A stretch of DNA of 64,000 bases from Cardiobacteriaceae bacterium (GTDB lineage Bacteria > Pseudomonadota > Gammaproteobacteria > Cardiobacteriales > Cardiobacteriaceae): the NCBI GenBank assembly GCA_030529365.1, contig JAUMXB010000011.1, positions 1 to 64,000 of the forward strand. The letters run 5' to 3'. Made by a program: the position numbers and the translations under genes. Under the pieces are notes generated by a model. That model made no database searches. It was given only the letters and a program-made list of their open reading frames with translations, and was not told the origin of the DNA. This document shows positions 30,742 to 41,091 of this stretch, in pieces (position 1 is the first letter of the stretch; each line of letters opens with the position of its first letter).

Positions 30742-31551
30742 CTATGACGCGCGCGCGGACGTGACATCCGCCGCACGGATTTTGCCTTCCTGGATGCGCT
30801 TGATGAAGGCTTCATAGCCTTGCTCGCCCAGCCAGAAATTCATCAGGTTCTGCACGCCGTTACTGGTCAGCGTCGCCCCGGAAATGCTGTCGATTTCATT
30901 GTCATTCGCCGGGTTGGCGCGCTTGGGCACCTTGATGTGCGGCTTGCCTGCCGCATCATACGGACTTGCGCCCTTCCATTTTTCCTGCCAGACCGGGTTG
31001 GTGATTTCCGCGCCCAGACCCGGGGTTTCTCCGTGGGCGTAGAAAGTCAGCGCAGTAATGGTGGAGGTGTTGTTGGCGAAATCGAGCGCCGTAAAGCCGT
31101 ACATGGTGGACCACAGACCATAACCCTGCACCGGCAGAATCACGCGCTTGATGTCGTCCCCTTCCACGAGAAGATAGGCCGATCCCTTGTGGGCAATGCG
31201 CTTGATGCTTGCCGGATCTTCGCTGAGCGCGCGTCCTTCCTGGGCATCCTGCGCCGCTGCATACATGTCGTAGGCATTGGCATCGGTGGCGCTATCAATC
31301 TCGCCGGTTTTGAAATCAACGACTACTGGCACGATTTCCCCGTAGCGCTTGTCGATTTCAGCAGCGGAGAGCTTCTCGCCGCTTTCGGCAAGCCCTGCCG
31401 CAATCAGGATGTTGATGCGCTTTTCATTGAGCGCATTTTTTTCCTGGGTGCTGCGCAGGGACACTGCGGCAGCGGACACCACCAAGGAACAGACCAGACA
31501 AACCAGGGCGGCAAAGCGGAAAATGCTGAAATTGGAAGTTTTAGCCGACAT
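30742..31551 (-). CDS. nqrC: Na+-translocating NADH:quinone reductase subunit C
   Basis: 269 aa. An N-terminal membrane anchor ([20 protein letters not shown]) carries a periplasmic FMN-binding domain. The covalent FMN site is the Thr in [13 protein letters not shown]. The ATG overlaps the 3' end of nqrB by 11 bases, indicating coupling. Confidence 0.96.
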   Translation of the reverse strand: MSAKTSNFSIFRFAALVCLVCSLVVSAAAVSLRSTQEKNALNEKRINILIAAGLAESGEKLSAAEIDKRYGEIVPVVVDFKTGEIDSATDANAYDMYAAAQDAQEGRALSEDPASIKRIAHKGSAYLLVEGDDIKRVILPVQGYGLWSTMYGFTALDFANNTSTITALTFYAHGETPGLGAEITNPVWQEKWKGASPYDAAGKPHIKVPKRANPANDNEIDSISGATLTSNGVQNLMNFWLGEQGYEAFIKRIQEGKIRAADVTSARAS

Positions 31552-32695
31552 GAGTTCTCACCTTGCGACGTTTGACATTCGCTTGCATGACAAAGTAATC
31601 AATGATCGGGGCAAACATGTTGGCAAAGAGAATGGCCAGCATGATGCCTTCCGGGAAGGCGGGGTTGACCACGCGGATCAGCACGGTCATTACACCGATC
31701 AGAATGCCGAATACCCAGCGCCCGGCATTGGTAACAGAGGCCGACACCGGATCCGTGGCCATGAAGAAAGCGCCAAAGGCAAAGCCGCCGAGCACGAAAT
31801 GCCACCAGAACGGCACGGCAAACATCGGGTTGGTCTCGCTGCCTACCACATTGAAGAGAATCGCCGTTGCTGCTGCCCCCAAAAAGACACCGGCAACGAT
31901 GCGCCACGATGCCACCCCGGCAACGAGAATAAAGACGCCGCCCAAAATGATGGCCAAAGTGGACGTCTCACCAATGGAGCCGGCCATATTGCCGAGAAAA
32001 GCATCCCACCAGCTCAACTGCCCGGCCAGGCTGTCCATGCCGTTGGCACTGATTTGCGACAATGCGGTAGCGCCGGAATAGCCATCCGGCTGCTGGCTGG
32101 CAATCCACACCGCATCACCGGAAATCTGCGCCGGGTAGGCAAAATACAGGAAAGCGCGCGCCGTGAGCGCCGGGTTCACGAAATTGCGCCCCGTTCCGCC
32201 AAACACTTCCTTGCCGATCACCACGCCAAAAGAAATGGCGAGCGCCACTTGCCACAGCGGAATGGTGGGCGGCACGATCAGCGAAAACAGGATGGAAGTG
32301 ACGAAAAAGCCTTCACTGATTTCATGCTTGCGAATCAAGGCAAAAAGCACTTCCCAGAAGCCGCCGACCGCAAAAGTCACCAGATAAATGGGCAAATGGT
32401 ATTTCGCGCCATACAGCAGGCAGGCAATCACGCCACGCTCAACGCCATCGGCTTGTGCTGCGAGTGAGCCGATGAAATACCAGCCCACGAACATCGCAGG
32501 GAATACTGCCATCCACACGAGAATCATCACCCGCTTCAAATCGATCGCATCACGCACATGCGAGGGACGTGCAGTATTGAAGGTCGGGCTATAGAAAATG
32601 GTGGCAGCCGCTTCGTAAAGCGGATATAGGGTCGCGAATTTGCCGCCTTTTTCAAAATGCGGCGCGATTTTGTCAAAAAACGTCTGTTTAGCCAT
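31541..32695 (-). CDS. nqrB: Na+-translocating NADH:quinone reductase subunit B
   Basis: 384 aa from the ATG at 32695, with AGGAAGG upstream. A TTG at 32701 would add two residues and is less likely. The membrane protein with covalent FMN at the Thr in [10 protein letters not shown] also binds riboflavin and forms part of the Na+ path. [28 protein letters not shown] and [15 protein letters not shown] are family signatures. Confidence 0.96.
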   Translation of the reverse strand: MAKQTFFDKIAPHFEKGGKFATLYPLYEAAATIFYSPTFNTARPSHVRDAIDLKRVMILVWMAVFPAMFVGWYFIGSLAAQADGVERGVIACLLYGAKYHLPIYLVTFAVGGFWEVLFALIRKHEISEGFFVTSILFSLIVPPTIPLWQVALAISFGVVIGKEVFGGTGRNFVNPALTARAFLYFAYPAQISGDAVWIASQQPDGYSGATALSQISANGMDSLAGQLSWWDAFLGNMAGSIGETSTLAIILGGVFILVAGVASWRIVAGVFLGAAATAILFNVVGSETNPMFAVPFWWHFVLGGFAFGAFFMATDPVSASVTNAGRWVFGILIGVMTVLIRVVNPAFPEGIMLAILFANMFAPIIDYFVMQANVKRRKVRTHVG

Positions 32696-32697
32696 AA

Positions 32698-34047
32698 TCA
32701 ACCTTCCTGCTCAATCAAGGTCAGGTTTTCACGCAAGATTGCGCCGAAATCATGCTTGCCCGGATCCACAAAGGTCAGCAAGGCCATGTCTTCTTCGGAA
32801 AGCTCGAGTGCCCCCAGGCTTTTCGCCATGTCGGTATCCTTGACAATCAAAGCCTTTACCAACAGGGTCGGCAAAATATCAAGCGGCATCACGTCCTCGA
32901 AAATACCAAAGGGCACGATGGGGCGCGGTGAACCTTGCACGGCCGTAGTCAGCGGGAAACGGATGCCTTTCAGGAAATGGCCAACATAGGCACGGGTACG
33001 CGAATAAGTCTTCATGCCCGGACGCACAAATTCAAGAAAGACGGGATCGTTGTCTTCCGGAACCACGGAAATCTGCTGATCGTAATGGCCGAGATAATGG
33101 GTGTGGGCTTCTGCCTTGCGACCGGCAAATACCGAACCGGAAATGACGCGTTGATGTCCGCTCTTGATGTTGCCGGTGATAAGCGCATGCATGTCAGCAC
33201 CGCGCACGGTGCGCACCAGTTTCGGCGTTTCCACGCCCGGGCCGGCAATGGCCACCACCTTGGTGTTGTCAATGCGGCCTTCGCGGAACAAATGACCAAT
33301 CGCGAGCACGTCCTGGAGGGCAATGTGCCAGACCGTTTTTTTCTCGCCGACCGGCTCAATGAAATGGATATGGGTACCAACCAGGCCCGCAGGATGGATA
33401 CCGGCAAAGACATGCTCCTTGATAGCGCCATCGGAAACGCGCGGCAAGTTGGCGTCCGGCGCCGTACAGACATGCACGACGGAAGCGGTGAGGCGCGCCA
33501 GCACACGCATACCGAAAGTATAGTCCTCTTCCCGGCCAGTCACTGTCAAAAGCGGATCAAAGGAAAGCGGATTGGTATCCATGGCATTGACGAAAATGGC
33601 CTGCGGCACACTCTCCGGTGCGGCACATTTGTCATACGGACGGGTACGCAGAAACGTCCACAGACCACTGTCAAGCAGGCGAGCCACGATGTCTTCGCGC
33701 GCCATTGCCGCCATCGCCTCATAACCAAGCGGTGCATATGTTTTCTCGCCACCCTGATCATCGGGCTTGATGATAACGGACAATAACTTGCGCCGTTCGC
33801 CGCGCTCTATAGCCACAATCTCGCCCGCCACGGGTGCACAAACCTGAACGCCCTTGATTTTCTTGTCCTCAAGAAGCGCTTGTCCTTTTTGCACCTTGTC
33901 GCCCACGGTAACGAACATGCTGGGTTTCATTCCCATGAAGTCGTCGCCGACAATGGCAACATGGCTGGCTGGCATAAAATCGTGAATCGTTGTGTCTGAA
34001 ACGACACCAGAGATGGGAAGATCGATTCCCTTTTTGATCGATATCAT
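32698..34047 (-). CDS. nqrA: Na+-translocating NADH:quinone reductase subunit A
   Basis: 449 aa, cytoplasmic-side subunit without membrane helices. The N-terminal [16 protein letters not shown] and [16 protein letters not shown], and the C-terminal [22 protein letters not shown], are typical. It is the first gene of nqrABCDEF-apbE-nqrM. Only 46 bp separate it from the tRNA-Leu 3' end, so it may be read from the secG/tRNA promoter or a promoter within the tRNA region. Confidence 0.96.
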   Translation of the reverse strand: MISIKKGIDLPISGVVSDTTIHDFMPASHVAIVGDDFMGMKPSMFVTVGDKVQKGQALLEDKKIKGVQVCAPVAGEIVAIERGERRKLLSVIIKPDDQGGEKTYAPLGYEAMAAMAREDIVARLLDSGLWTFLRTRPYDKCAAPESVPQAIFVNAMDTNPLSFDPLLTVTGREEDYTFGMRVLARLTASVVHVCTAPDANLPRVSDGAIKEHVFAGIHPAGLVGTHIHFIEPVGEKKTVWHIALQDVLAIGHLFREGRIDNTKVVAIAGPGVETPKLVRTVRGADMHALITGNIKSGHQRVISGSVFAGRKAEAHTHYLGHYDQQISVVPEDNDPVFLEFVRPGMKTYSRTRAYVGHFLKGIRFPLTTAVQGSPRPIVPFGIFEDVMPLDILPTLLVKALIVKDTDMAKSLGALELSEEDMALLTFVDPGKHDFGAILRENLTLIEQEG

Positions 34048-34093
34048 GCGTTCAATACCTTATTACCTCAAGACGTTTGTCTGTCTTTAGTGT

Positions 34094-34179
34094 TGGTGCC
34101 GACGGCGAGACTCGAACTCGCACGAGCTAGGCTCACTACCCCCTCAAGATAGCGTGTCTACCAATTCCACCACGTCGGC
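34094..34179 (-). tRNA. leuU: tRNA-Leu (GAG)
   Basis: 86 nt including an encoded CCA. The acceptor GCCGACG pairs with CGTCGGC. D-arm GGTGGAATTGGTAGACAC, anticodon loop TTGAGGG with anticodon GAG, a long variable arm, and T-arm GAGTTCGAGTC. As in E. coli, it follows secG. Confidence 0.95.
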
Positions 34180-34190
34180 TTTTATATCCT

Positions 34191-34571
34191 TTATTGCGTC
34201 TTCTGCGCAGGTCCAGGAATATCGGCATTTGAAGCAGGCGCGCCATTATCCGCACCTTGCACAGGCACGTCAAGCACTGCTTCAACTTTTTTTTCTTCGC
34301 TGCTGGAATCATTCAAAATACTGCCGCCACGCGCTGCATCATTTTGCAAATATCCCAAGCCCAAAGCCGTCACAAAGAATACGATCGCGAGAAAGCGCGT
34401 AAGCTTGTACAGGAAGGAACCCGCGCCACGGGCTCCGAATACGGTTCCTGAGGCGCCCGCACCAAACGATGCCCCCATGCCCGCCCCTTTGGACTGCTGC
34501 AACAAAATAAGAACCCCAAGCGCGATGGACGTCACCAGGAATACCACCTGCGCGATGGTGATGGTCAACAT
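34191..34571 (-). CDS. secG: Preprotein translocase subunit SecG
   Basis: 126 aa. Two membrane helices (VVFLVTSIALGVLILLQQ and LTRFLAIVFFVTALGLGYL) flank the family loop GAGMGASFGAGASGTVFGARG. It is an accessory subunit of SecYEG. The start overlaps the tpiA 3' end by 7 bases, and the tRNA-Leu begins 11 bases after the stop. Confidence 0.96.
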   Translation of the reverse strand: MLTITIAQVVFLVTSIALGVLILLQQSKGAGMGASFGAGASGTVFGARGAGSFLYKLTRFLAIVFFVTALGLGYLQNDAARGGSILNDSSSEEKKVEAVLDVPVQGADNGAPASNADIPGPAQKTQ

Positions 34572-35293
34572 AGAAAAGCCTCAACAATTTTAACGAAAGA
34601 CTGTACGTCCAGCGAGGCGCCACCAACAAGAAAACCATCTATATCTTCTTGTTCTGCAAGTTTTTTTGCATTGTCTGGCTTAACGCTTCCGCCGTACAGC
34701 ACCCGAATTCGGGCGGCGAGTGTACCACAATTTTTATTAATAATCTTACGAATATCCTGATGCGCGGATTGTGCGTATTCTGGTGTGGCTGCCTTGCCTG
34801 TGCCAATCGCCCAGATCGGCTCATAAGCGATCACGCTGTTCTCGTCCAGCAATCCCGCTTCGGCAATCGGCACGATCTGACGGCGGATGGCCACTTCCCG
34901 CTCTCCGGCCTCATATTCGGCGAGACTTTCACCAATACAGTAAATTACGCCAATACCTCGCGCTTTCAGTTGCTTCCATTTTTCAATCAGCAAGTTCTCA
35001 TCTTCGCCGAAGGCCTCGCGGCGCTCGGAATGCCCGATAATGGCATAGGCGCAGCCCAGTTCTTTCAGCATGCTTGCAGAAATTTCTCCGGTATGTGCGC
35101 CATTGTCATGGGCACTGACGTCTTGCGCGCTCAGCCCCGGCAAGCCGGCTTCCTTGCCCGCATCCAGCCATATGCTCGGCAAGGCCAGCACAACTTCCAC
35201 ATTTCCTTCCGGCCACTGTGCATGGGCAAAGCTGCCGATCAATGCCCGTCCACCGTTCATTTTCCAGTTTGCTGCCACCATGGGTTTACGCAT
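34565..35293 (-). CDS. tpiA: Triosephosphate isomerase
   Basis: 242 aa. It interconverts DHAP and glyceraldehyde 3-phosphate. Catalytic residues are Lys in AANWKMNG, His in IIGHSERR and Glu in [11 protein letters not shown], with the phosphate loop [11 protein letters not shown]. It overlaps glmM by 8 bases upstream and secG downstream. Confidence 0.97.
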   Translation of the reverse strand: MRKPMVAANWKMNGGRALIGSFAHAQWPEGNVEVVLALPSIWLDAGKEAGLPGLSAQDVSAHDNGAHTGEISASMLKELGCAYAIIGHSERREAFGEDENLLIEKWKQLKARGIGVIYCIGESLAEYEAGEREVAIRRQIVPIAEAGLLDENSVIAYEPIWAIGTGKAATPEYAQSAHQDIRKIINKNCGTLAARIRVLYGGSVKPDNAKKLAEQEDIDGFLVGGASLDVQSFVKIVEAFLC

Positions 35294-36638
35294 TGCTATT
35301 CTCCTGTGAAATTACATTGATCAACTCGTTGACGACGGATTCCAGAAGCGCTTCGTCTTCTCCTTCTGCCATTACGCGAATCTTGGGCTCCGTACCTGAA
35401 GGACGCAGCAGAATGCGCCCTCCTTTCAGTTTTTCTTCCGCCGCTTTCAGGCTATCGGTCAGCGCCTGCGAACGCATGACTTTTTCCTTGTTGCCAACGC
35501 GCACGTTTTTGAGAACCTGCGCCGTCATGTGCAAGTCCGCGGTAAGCTCTACCAGGCTTTGCCCCATTTCCAGCATGGCTGCCAGCACTTGCAGTGCGGC
35601 AATAATGCCATCGCCGGTGGAGTTTCGATCCAGGCAAATAATATGACCGGAATTTTCCCCGCCGATCCGTGCAGGCAGCGCCTGAAGCTTTTCCAGCACA
35701 TAACGGTCGCCCACTTGCGTGCGATGCAGGGTAATGCCCATCTTCTCAAAGGCATGCTCGAGGCCAAGATTGGTCATTTGCGTGCCGACAACATGATTGA
35801 GCTTTTCGCCTTTGAAAGCACGATATTTGGCAATGATGTAGAGCAACATGTCGCCATCAAGCAAACGGCCGTTGCGATCCACCATCACTACGCGATCGCC
35901 GTCGCCATCAAAGGCAATACCGGCATCAGCCTGCTCGTCGCGCACCCGGCGCTGCAAGGATTCGGGATGGGTTGAACCGCAGCCGGCATTGATATTGCAG
36001 CCGTTGGGCTCGGCATTCATGACAACCACTTTCGCACCCAATTCGCGCAATACCGCCGGCGCTATCGCGTAAGTTGCGCCATTGGCGCAATCCACCACCA
36101 GTTTCAGGCGTTCGAAAGGCAATCCGAGCTGGATGGAATTTTTGCAGAATTCAATATAGCGGCCGCTGGCAGCAGCAATGCGGAAAGCCTTGCCGATTTG
36201 CGCCGGGGGAACAACCTTCATCGGCAATTCCAGATAACGTTCAATCTCGCGCTCCGCGGCATCGGGCAATTTGAAGCCGCCGCGCGAGAAAACCTTAACG
36301 CCGTTATCGCTGAAGACATTGTGCGAAGCGCTGACCACGATGCCAGCCGCCGCATGGAAAGTGCGTGTGAAATAGGCAATGCCGGGTGTAGGCATCACGC
36401 CCAGCAAATGGGGCTCCATACCGGCCGCGGAAAGCCCGGAGACAATCGCGTTTTCAAACATATAGCCGGATATGCGCGTATCCTTGCCGATAATCACCTT
36501 TTCACCGGCATAGCCGCTGTCGGACAGCATCTTGCCCACTGCCCAGGCCAAATGCATGACCCACGCGGGCGTCATCGGCAAGGTGCCCACTTCGCCGCGC
36601 ACACCGTCCGTGCCAAAAAATTTGCGATCCTCACTCAT
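35286..36638 (-). CDS. glmM: Phosphoglucosamine mutase
   Basis: 450 aa from the ATG at 36638 ([18 protein letters not shown]), with AAAGGGA upstream. It converts glucosamine 6-phosphate to 1-phosphate for UDP-GlcNAc. The active-site phosphoserine is in [13 protein letters not shown], the metal loop is [12 protein letters not shown], and [15 protein letters not shown] is C-terminal. The start lies inside the last codons of nhaA (8-base overlap), an unusual pairing. Confidence 0.96.
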   Translation of the reverse strand: MSEDRKFFGTDGVRGEVGTLPMTPAWVMHLAWAVGKMLSDSGYAGEKVIIGKDTRISGYMFENAIVSGLSAAGMEPHLLGVMPTPGIAYFTRTFHAAAGIVVSASHNVFSDNGVKVFSRGGFKLPDAAEREIERYLELPMKVVPPAQIGKAFRIAAASGRYIEFCKNSIQLGLPFERLKLVVDCANGATYAIAPAVLRELGAKVVVMNAEPNGCNINAGCGSTHPESLQRRVRDEQADAGIAFDGDGDRVVMVDRNGRLLDGDMLLYIIAKYRAFKGEKLNHVVGTQMTNLGLEHAFEKMGITLHRTQVGDRYVLEKLQALPARIGGENSGHIICLDRNSTGDGIIAALQVLAAMLEMGQSLVELTADLHMTAQVLKNVRVGNKEKVMRSQALTDSLKAAEEKLKGGRILLRPSGTEPKIRVMAEGEDEALLESVVNELINVISQENSNA

Positions 36639-38007
36639 GCGCTTGTCCCTTTCCATTAATGAATAACCAGACATACCCGGCAATCCCGGCAATCAGCGAT
36701 GCCGTCAGAATAGCAATTTTTGCTTCGGTGAGGTGCGGTGCATTCCCGCGGAAAGCCAGCTCGGAGATAAAGATGGACATGGTAAAGCCGATACCGGCCA
36801 GCATGGCAATACCAATGACATGCCGATAATTCACGCCGTCCGGCAAGGCAGCCATATTCAGTTTCACACACAGATACACCGCACCGAACACACCGACAAA
36901 CTTGCCGATGACAAGCCCTGCAACCACACCATGCACGACAGGGCTCCGCAACATTACATCCATTTGGCTCATATCCACGGCAACGGCCGCATTGAACAGC
37001 ACGAAAAGCGGAATAATCGCGAAATACACCGGACTTTTCAAACCATGTTCAAGGCGTTGCAGGGGCGTTTGTGCCTTGTTGATGCCTGTTGAGAGCGTAT
37101 GAAGAATACCATTCAGGCGTTCGGAGGAAAGGAATTCCTTGTCGTTATTGCGGTAAACATCAAAGCGGTCCAGCAGTTTGCGCGCATCACGGCCAAATTC
37201 TGCCGGATTGTAAATCGAGCGGGCGGGCGTAGCCAGCGCACCGAGCACCCCGGCAATCGTTGCATGCACCCCGGAAAACAGCATACTGATCCACATCACC
37301 ATGGCAATTGCGACATAAGGCCAAATCTGGCGCACACCGGCAAGATTCAGCACCATGAGGGCTGCAAAACAGCAAAGCGCCCAAAAAAGCGGCACCAGTG
37401 CCAGATTGTCGGTATAGAAAATGGCAATCACCAGTACCGCGCCCAAATCGTCCACAATCGCGAGCGCTACCAGAATCGTCATCAGGGCATGAGGGATGCG
37501 CTTGCCGAGCAAGATCAGGATTGCCATGGCAAAAGCGATATCCGTGGCCATCGGAATACCCCAGCCTGCCGTGCTGTCCGTACCATAATTGATTACCGCA
37601 TAAATCAGCGCAGGTACTACCATGCCGCCAATTGCCGCCATGATCGGCAACGCCGCCTTGCGCACCGAAGACAGCTCGCCAACCATCATTTCATGTTTGA
37701 TTTCCAGGCCAACGAGATAAAAGAAAATCGCCATCAGCGCGTCATTGACCCAATGATGCAGACTCAGATCAATCTTCCACTCCCCGAAACTCACGACCAA
37801 ATGCTCGTGAATGAAGTGCTGGTAAGTATCGTTCCAGGGAGAATTGGCAATCACCATCGCCACAATCGTCAGCACGATCAGCAGAATACCGCTTCCCGTA
37901 CTGCTCTCCACGAACTTTTCAAAAGGCGTCAGTATCTTGCCAAACGTCTTTTCCCAGGTATTGGCATCTTCGCTGGTATAAGGCTTGCGCTGAAAAGGTT
38001 TGCCCAT
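36631..38007 (-). CDS. nhaA: Na+/H+ antiporter NhaA
   Basis: 458 aa from the ATG at 38007 ([12 protein letters not shown]) with GGAG upstream. The open frame to 38109 adds an unlike leader. About 12 membrane helices. Family motifs are [42 protein letters not shown] and the ion-binding Asp pair in [11 protein letters not shown]. It is longer than E. coli NhaA (388 aa), with an extra soluble loop around [19 protein letters not shown]. Beside the nqr operon it could use or balance the Na+ gradient (inference). Confidence 0.95.
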   Translation of the reverse strand: MGKPFQRKPYTSEDANTWEKTFGKILTPFEKFVESSTGSGILLIVLTIVAMVIANSPWNDTYQHFIHEHLVVSFGEWKIDLSLHHWVNDALMAIFFYLVGLEIKHEMMVGELSSVRKAALPIMAAIGGMVVPALIYAVINYGTDSTAGWGIPMATDIAFAMAILILLGKRIPHALMTILVALAIVDDLGAVLVIAIFYTDNLALVPLFWALCCFAALMVLNLAGVRQIWPYVAIAMVMWISMLFSGVHATIAGVLGALATPARSIYNPAEFGRDARKLLDRFDVYRNNDKEFLSSERLNGILHTLSTGINKAQTPLQRLEHGLKSPVYFAIIPLFVLFNAAVAVDMSQMDVMLRSPVVHGVVAGLVIGKFVGVFGAVYLCVKLNMAALPDGVNYRHVIGIAMLAGIGFTMSIFISELAFRGNAPHLTEAKIAILTASLIAGIAGYVWLFINGKGQAHE

Positions 38008-38111
38008 CGGGACACTCCGCAATAAAACCCGCACATGATACGCACAGCAAGGCAAGCGGGCAAATATCCGGCCATGTTTAACCCGCCAGAATCCCATACA
38101 AAACAGCACAC

Positions 38112-38199
38112 AAAATAATCGTTTTTTACCACCAAAAAGCGCTTATAATGAAAAAATTTCTCACCATAAGCGCTTATTGGTGATAAAAAATCACTATCA
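38112..38199. repeat. AAGCGCTT palindromic element, copy 8
   Basis: Full form with left arm AAAATAATCGTTTTTTACCA, centre AATGAAAAAATTTCTCAC, and right arm GTGATAAAAAATCACTAT. It lies between divergent nhaA and dapD, just upstream of the dapD -10 box. Confidence 0.92.
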
Positions 38200-38263
38200 T
38201 AAAAGTCATAGCCCAATATCTGCGAAAAAACGCTGCAAGCAAACCCTTCCCCGGGCATTCCGA

Positions 38264-38269
38264 TATAAT
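38264..38269 (+). promoter_or_regulatory. Probable -10 box of dapD
   Basis: TATAAT 30 bp before the ATG. No clear -35. The following bases (GCCGCC) repeat those at 8228. Confidence 0.45.
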
Positions 38270-38299
38270 GCCGCCCTTTCCATTCACCATCCCTGGCTT

Positions 38300-39115
38300 A
38301 TGAATTTGCAACACATCATCGACAGCGCCTTTGCCGCGCGCGACACCCTGGATTTCGCCAACCCCGCTGCCGAACTGCGCGAAGCGGTGGAAGAAACCCT
38401 GCAACAACTCGAACGCGGCACCCTGCGCGTTGCCGAACCAACAGCCGACGGCTGGCAAGTCAACGAATGGGCGAAGAAAGCCGTCCTGCTCTCTTTTCGC
38501 CTCAACGACAACCGCCTGATTTCCCATGGCTACACCCATTATTTCGACAAGGTGGACAGCCGCTATGCCCATCATGATGAAGCGCGTTTCCGTGCCGAAG
38601 GCGCGCGCGTCGTGCCGCCTGCGGTTGCACGGCGCGGCAGCTACATCGGCAAAGGCGTGGTGCTGATGCCGTCATACGTGAACATCGGCGCCTATGTGGA
38701 CGACGGCACCATGGTCGATACCTGGGCGACCGTGGGATCGTGTGCGCAAATCGGCAAAAACGTGCATCTTTCCGGCGGCGTCGGCATCGGCGGCGTACTC
38801 GAACCCTTGCAGGCCGCGCCCACCATCATTGAAGACAACTGCTTTATCGGCGCGCGCTCGGAAATCGTCGAAGGCGTCATCGTCGAACGCGGCTCCGTCA
38901 TCTCCATGGGGGTTTACATCGGGCAATCGACGAAAATCTATAACCGCATGACTGGTGAAGTAAGCTATGGCCGCGTTCCGGCGGGATCGGTCGTCGTCCC
39001 CGGCTCCTTGCCTGCGGCAGACGGCTCGCACAGCCTCTATTGCGCCGTCATCATCAAACAGGTGGATGAAAAAACGCGCAGCAAAACCGGCATCAACGAA
39101 CTATTGCGCAGCTAA
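38300..39115 (+). CDS. dapD: 2,3,4,5-tetrahydropyridine-2,6-dicarboxylate N-succinyltransferase
   Basis: 271 aa from the ATG at 38300. It adds succinyl from succinyl-CoA to tetrahydrodipicolinate in lysine/DAP synthesis. The N-terminal alpha-helical domain is followed by a left-handed beta-helix of hexapeptide repeats ([45 protein letters not shown]). The family tail is [14 protein letters not shown]. Confidence 0.97.
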   Translation: MNLQHIIDSAFAARDTLDFANPAAELREAVEETLQQLERGTLRVAEPTADGWQVNEWAKKAVLLSFRLNDNRLISHGYTHYFDKVDSRYAHHDEARFRAEGARVVPPAVARRGSYIGKGVVLMPSYVNIGAYVDDGTMVDTWATVGSCAQIGKNVHLSGGVGIGGVLEPLQAAPTIIEDNCFIGARSEIVEGVIVERGSVISMGVYIGQSTKIYNRMTGEVSYGRVPAGSVVVPGSLPAADGSHSLYCAVIIKQVDEKTRSKTGINELLRS

Positions 39116-39118
39116 CCC

Positions 39119-39208
39119 CAAAATAGTTATTTTTTACCATCGTAAAGCGCTTATCATGAGAAAATTTCTCGCGACAAGCGCTTGATGACGAGAAAAAATA
39201 CCACTTCG
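39119..39208. repeat. AAGCGCTT palindromic element, copy 9
   Basis: Full form: AAAATAGTTATTTTTTACCA, octamer, CATGAGAAAATTTCTCGC, octamer, GACGAGAAAAAATACCACT. It begins 4 bp after the dapD stop. Confidence 0.92.
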
Positions 39209-39248
39209 CTAGAAATACCCGGCGTGGCAGCGCAATCAACCAGCTGCC

Positions 39249-39276
39249 TTGACAACAACACCCGTGCGCGTACAAT
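39249..39276 (+). promoter_or_regulatory. Promoter of the queF operon
   Basis: Perfect TTGACA (39249-39254), 16-bp spacer, TACAAT (39271-39276), about 70 bp before the queF ATG. No preQ1 riboswitch-like pseudoknot is evident in the short leader. Confidence 0.75.
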
Positions 39277-39346
39277 GCGCGCCCCCGCAACATTTCGTTG
39301 CCTCTGTGGTTCGCAGACCTCCCACACAAAAAAACCAGGAAACCCA

Positions 39347-39823
39347 ATGAGATCCCCCGATGAGCTGTCGTCGCTTACCCTGCTCGGCGACAAAAACGTT
39401 GCCTATCCGGCGACCTATACCCCATCCCTGCTCGAAACCTTCCCCAACAAGCACCCGGACAACGACTACTGGGTCACCTTCCATTGCCCGGAATTCACCA
39501 GCCTTTGCCCGATGACTGGCCAGCCGGATTTTGCCACCATCCGCATCGCCTACCTGCCTGCGGCAAACATGGTGGAAAGCAAATCGCTCAAGCTCTACCT
39601 CTTCGGCTTCAGAAACCACGGCGATTTTCATGAAGACTGCGTCAACATCATCATGAAAGACCTGATCAATCTGATGCAGCCCAAATACATCGAAGTATTC
39701 GGCGCTTTCACGCCGCGCGGCGGCATCGCCATCGAGCCCTATGCCAATTACGGCCAGCCCGGAAGCGCTTATGCCGACATGGCCAGGGCGCGTTTGCTCG
39801 CCTTTGCCGGCGCGCGCCAATAA
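39347..39823 (+). CDS. queF: NADPH-dependent 7-cyano-7-deazaguanine reductase (type I QueF)
   Basis: 158 aa from the ATG at 39347 with AGGA upstream. The frame is open further up but the promoter lies there. It reduces preQ0 to preQ1 in queuosine synthesis. The nitrile-reacting Cys and the Asp are in [11 protein letters not shown]. The QueF motif reads [11 protein letters not shown], and [13 protein letters not shown] completes the active site. It is a single-domain T-fold protein like B. subtilis QueF. The next gene is a diverged paralog. Confidence 0.95.
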   Translation: MRSPDELSSLTLLGDKNVAYPATYTPSLLETFPNKHPDNDYWVTFHCPEFTSLCPMTGQPDFATIRIAYLPAANMVESKSLKLYLFGFRNHGDFHEDCVNIIMKDLINLMQPKYIEVFGAFTPRGGIAIEPYANYGQPGSAYADMARARLLAFAGARQ

Positions 39824-39839
39824 TTCTTTCGGATACTCC

Positions 39840-40280
39840 ATGACATCAAAAACCCCCTGCCAGACCGCGCCCATGCCGGACTACCTGCAAACCTTCCCCA
39901 ACCGGCATCCCGAACGCGACTATTTCGTGAGCTTCACCTGCCGCGAATTTACCACCTGCCCGTGCCCGCTCACCGGACGTCCGGACTTCGCCAGCCTGCA
40001 CATCGCCTACCTGCCGGACAGGCACATCATCAAGAATGCGTCACTCGTCCAGTATCTCGCCACCTTCAAAAACCACGGCGACTATCACGAAGACTGCATC
40101 AATATCATCCTGAAAGACCTGGTGGCCTGGATCGCGCCGAAATACATCGAAATCCGCGGGCAATTCACGCCGCGCAGCAGCATCGCCACGCATCCCTACA
40201 CCAATTACGGACGCCCGGGCACCCGTTATGAAGTGCTTGCCGACGAACGCCTCTACGCCCACGCCGCCCTCCCCCTCTGA
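39840..40280 (+). CDS. QueF paralog lacking the QueF motif
   Basis: 146 aa, start at 39840. It aligns with the preceding queF along its length and keeps the Cys/Asp pair (CPCPLTGRPDFA) and KNHGDYHEDCIN. Where queF has [11 protein letters not shown], it reads IIKNASLVQYLA, so most of the preQ0-reductase signature is gone. It could be a second subunit in a mixed complex, analogous to the split motifs of the two halves of E. coli-type QueF. It could also act on another 7-deazaguanine or nitrile substrate. It lies 16 bp after queF and 18 bp before a queuosine-precursor transporter, so the pathway link is strong and the exact reaction is unknown. Confidence 0.85.
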   Translation: MTSKTPCQTAPMPDYLQTFPNRHPERDYFVSFTCREFTTCPCPLTGRPDFASLHIAYLPDRHIIKNASLVQYLATFKNHGDYHEDCINIILKDLVAWIAPKYIEIRGQFTPRSSIATHPYTNYGRPGTRYEVLADERLYAHAALPL

Positions 40281-40298
40281 ACATCGCAAGGAACACAC

Positions 40299-40988
40299 AT
40301 GAACAGCAACAACCAAACTTTCGCCTTCACCCCCGCGCAACGCCAAAAAGCCCTGTACTGGCTCGTCTTCTGGCACACCCTCGTCATTGCCGCCAGCAAC
40401 ATCCTCGTGCAAATCCCCTTCCAGATCGGTGAACTGCATACCACATGGGGCGCATTTTCCTTCCCCTTCATCTTCCTCACCACTGACCTTACCGTGCGCA
40501 TCTTCGGCGCAAAAATGGCGCGCAAAATCATCTTCTGCGTGATGATTCCCGCGCTCGTGCTCTCCTACCTCATCTCCGTCCTTTTCCATGAAGGACAATT
40601 CGTCGGCTTCGCCGCCCTGCAAACGCTGGATACCTTTGTCGCACGCATCGCCGTCGCAAGCTTTATCGCCTATCTTGTCGGCCAGCTACTCGACATCAGC
40701 GTCTTCAACCGTCTGCGCCAAAAAGGCAAATGGTGGGTAGCGCCTGCCGCCTCCACCATCATCGGCAACATCATCGATACCGCGCTCTTTTTCTCCATCG
40801 CCTTCTACCAGAGCAGCGACGAATACATGGCTGCACACTGGCAGCAACTGGCATTGACCGACTACGCCTGGAAAATCGCGGTCAGCGTGCTATTCTTCCT
40901 GCCTGCCTACGGTCTGCTCCTCAAGGCCCTCACCCGCCGCCTCACCACGCTGCCTGCCTATAACCTCGGCAACCATCAGCCAGGCTGA
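40299..40988 (+). CDS. yhhQ: Queuosine precursor transporter (YhhQ family)
   Basis: 229 aa, about six membrane helices. The family segments LVQIPFQIGELHTTWGAFSFPFIFLTTDLTVRIFG and SFIAYLVGQLLDISVFNRLR are clear. YhhQ imports preQ0/preQ1 in E. coli. It sits third in the queF operon and is followed by a strong terminator. Confidence 0.93.
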   Translation: MNSNNQTFAFTPAQRQKALYWLVFWHTLVIAASNILVQIPFQIGELHTTWGAFSFPFIFLTTDLTVRIFGAKMARKIIFCVMIPALVLSYLISVLFHEGQFVGFAALQTLDTFVARIAVASFIAYLVGQLLDISVFNRLRQKGKWWVAPAASTIIGNIIDTALFFSIAFYQSSDEYMAAHWQQLALTDYAWKIAVSVLFFLPAYGLLLKALTRRLTTLPAYNLGNHQPG

Positions 40989-41000
40989 ATCACCACGCAC

Positions 41001-41041
41001 AAAAAATCCCCGTTTTCCATCAGGAAAGCGGGGATTTTTAT
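41001..41041 (+). terminator. Intrinsic terminator of the queF-yhhQ operon
   Basis: AAAAATCCCCGTTTTCC / GGAAAGCGGGGATTTTT hairpin with A and T runs on both sides, so it can act in both directions. Confidence 0.85.
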
Positions 41042-41055
41042 TGCATTTCATATCA

Positions 41056-41091
41056 TAAAATAGTCATTTTTTACTACCAACAAGCGCTTTG
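41056..41091. repeat. AAGCGCTT palindromic element, copy 10, left part (interrupted by IS)
   Basis: AAAATAGTCATTTTTTACTA, then AAGCGCTT. The sequence is broken at TTG by the IS30-family element and resumes at 42145 with GCGCGATAAAAAACAACCAT. Removing the IS gives a short one-octamer element. Confidence 0.85.
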
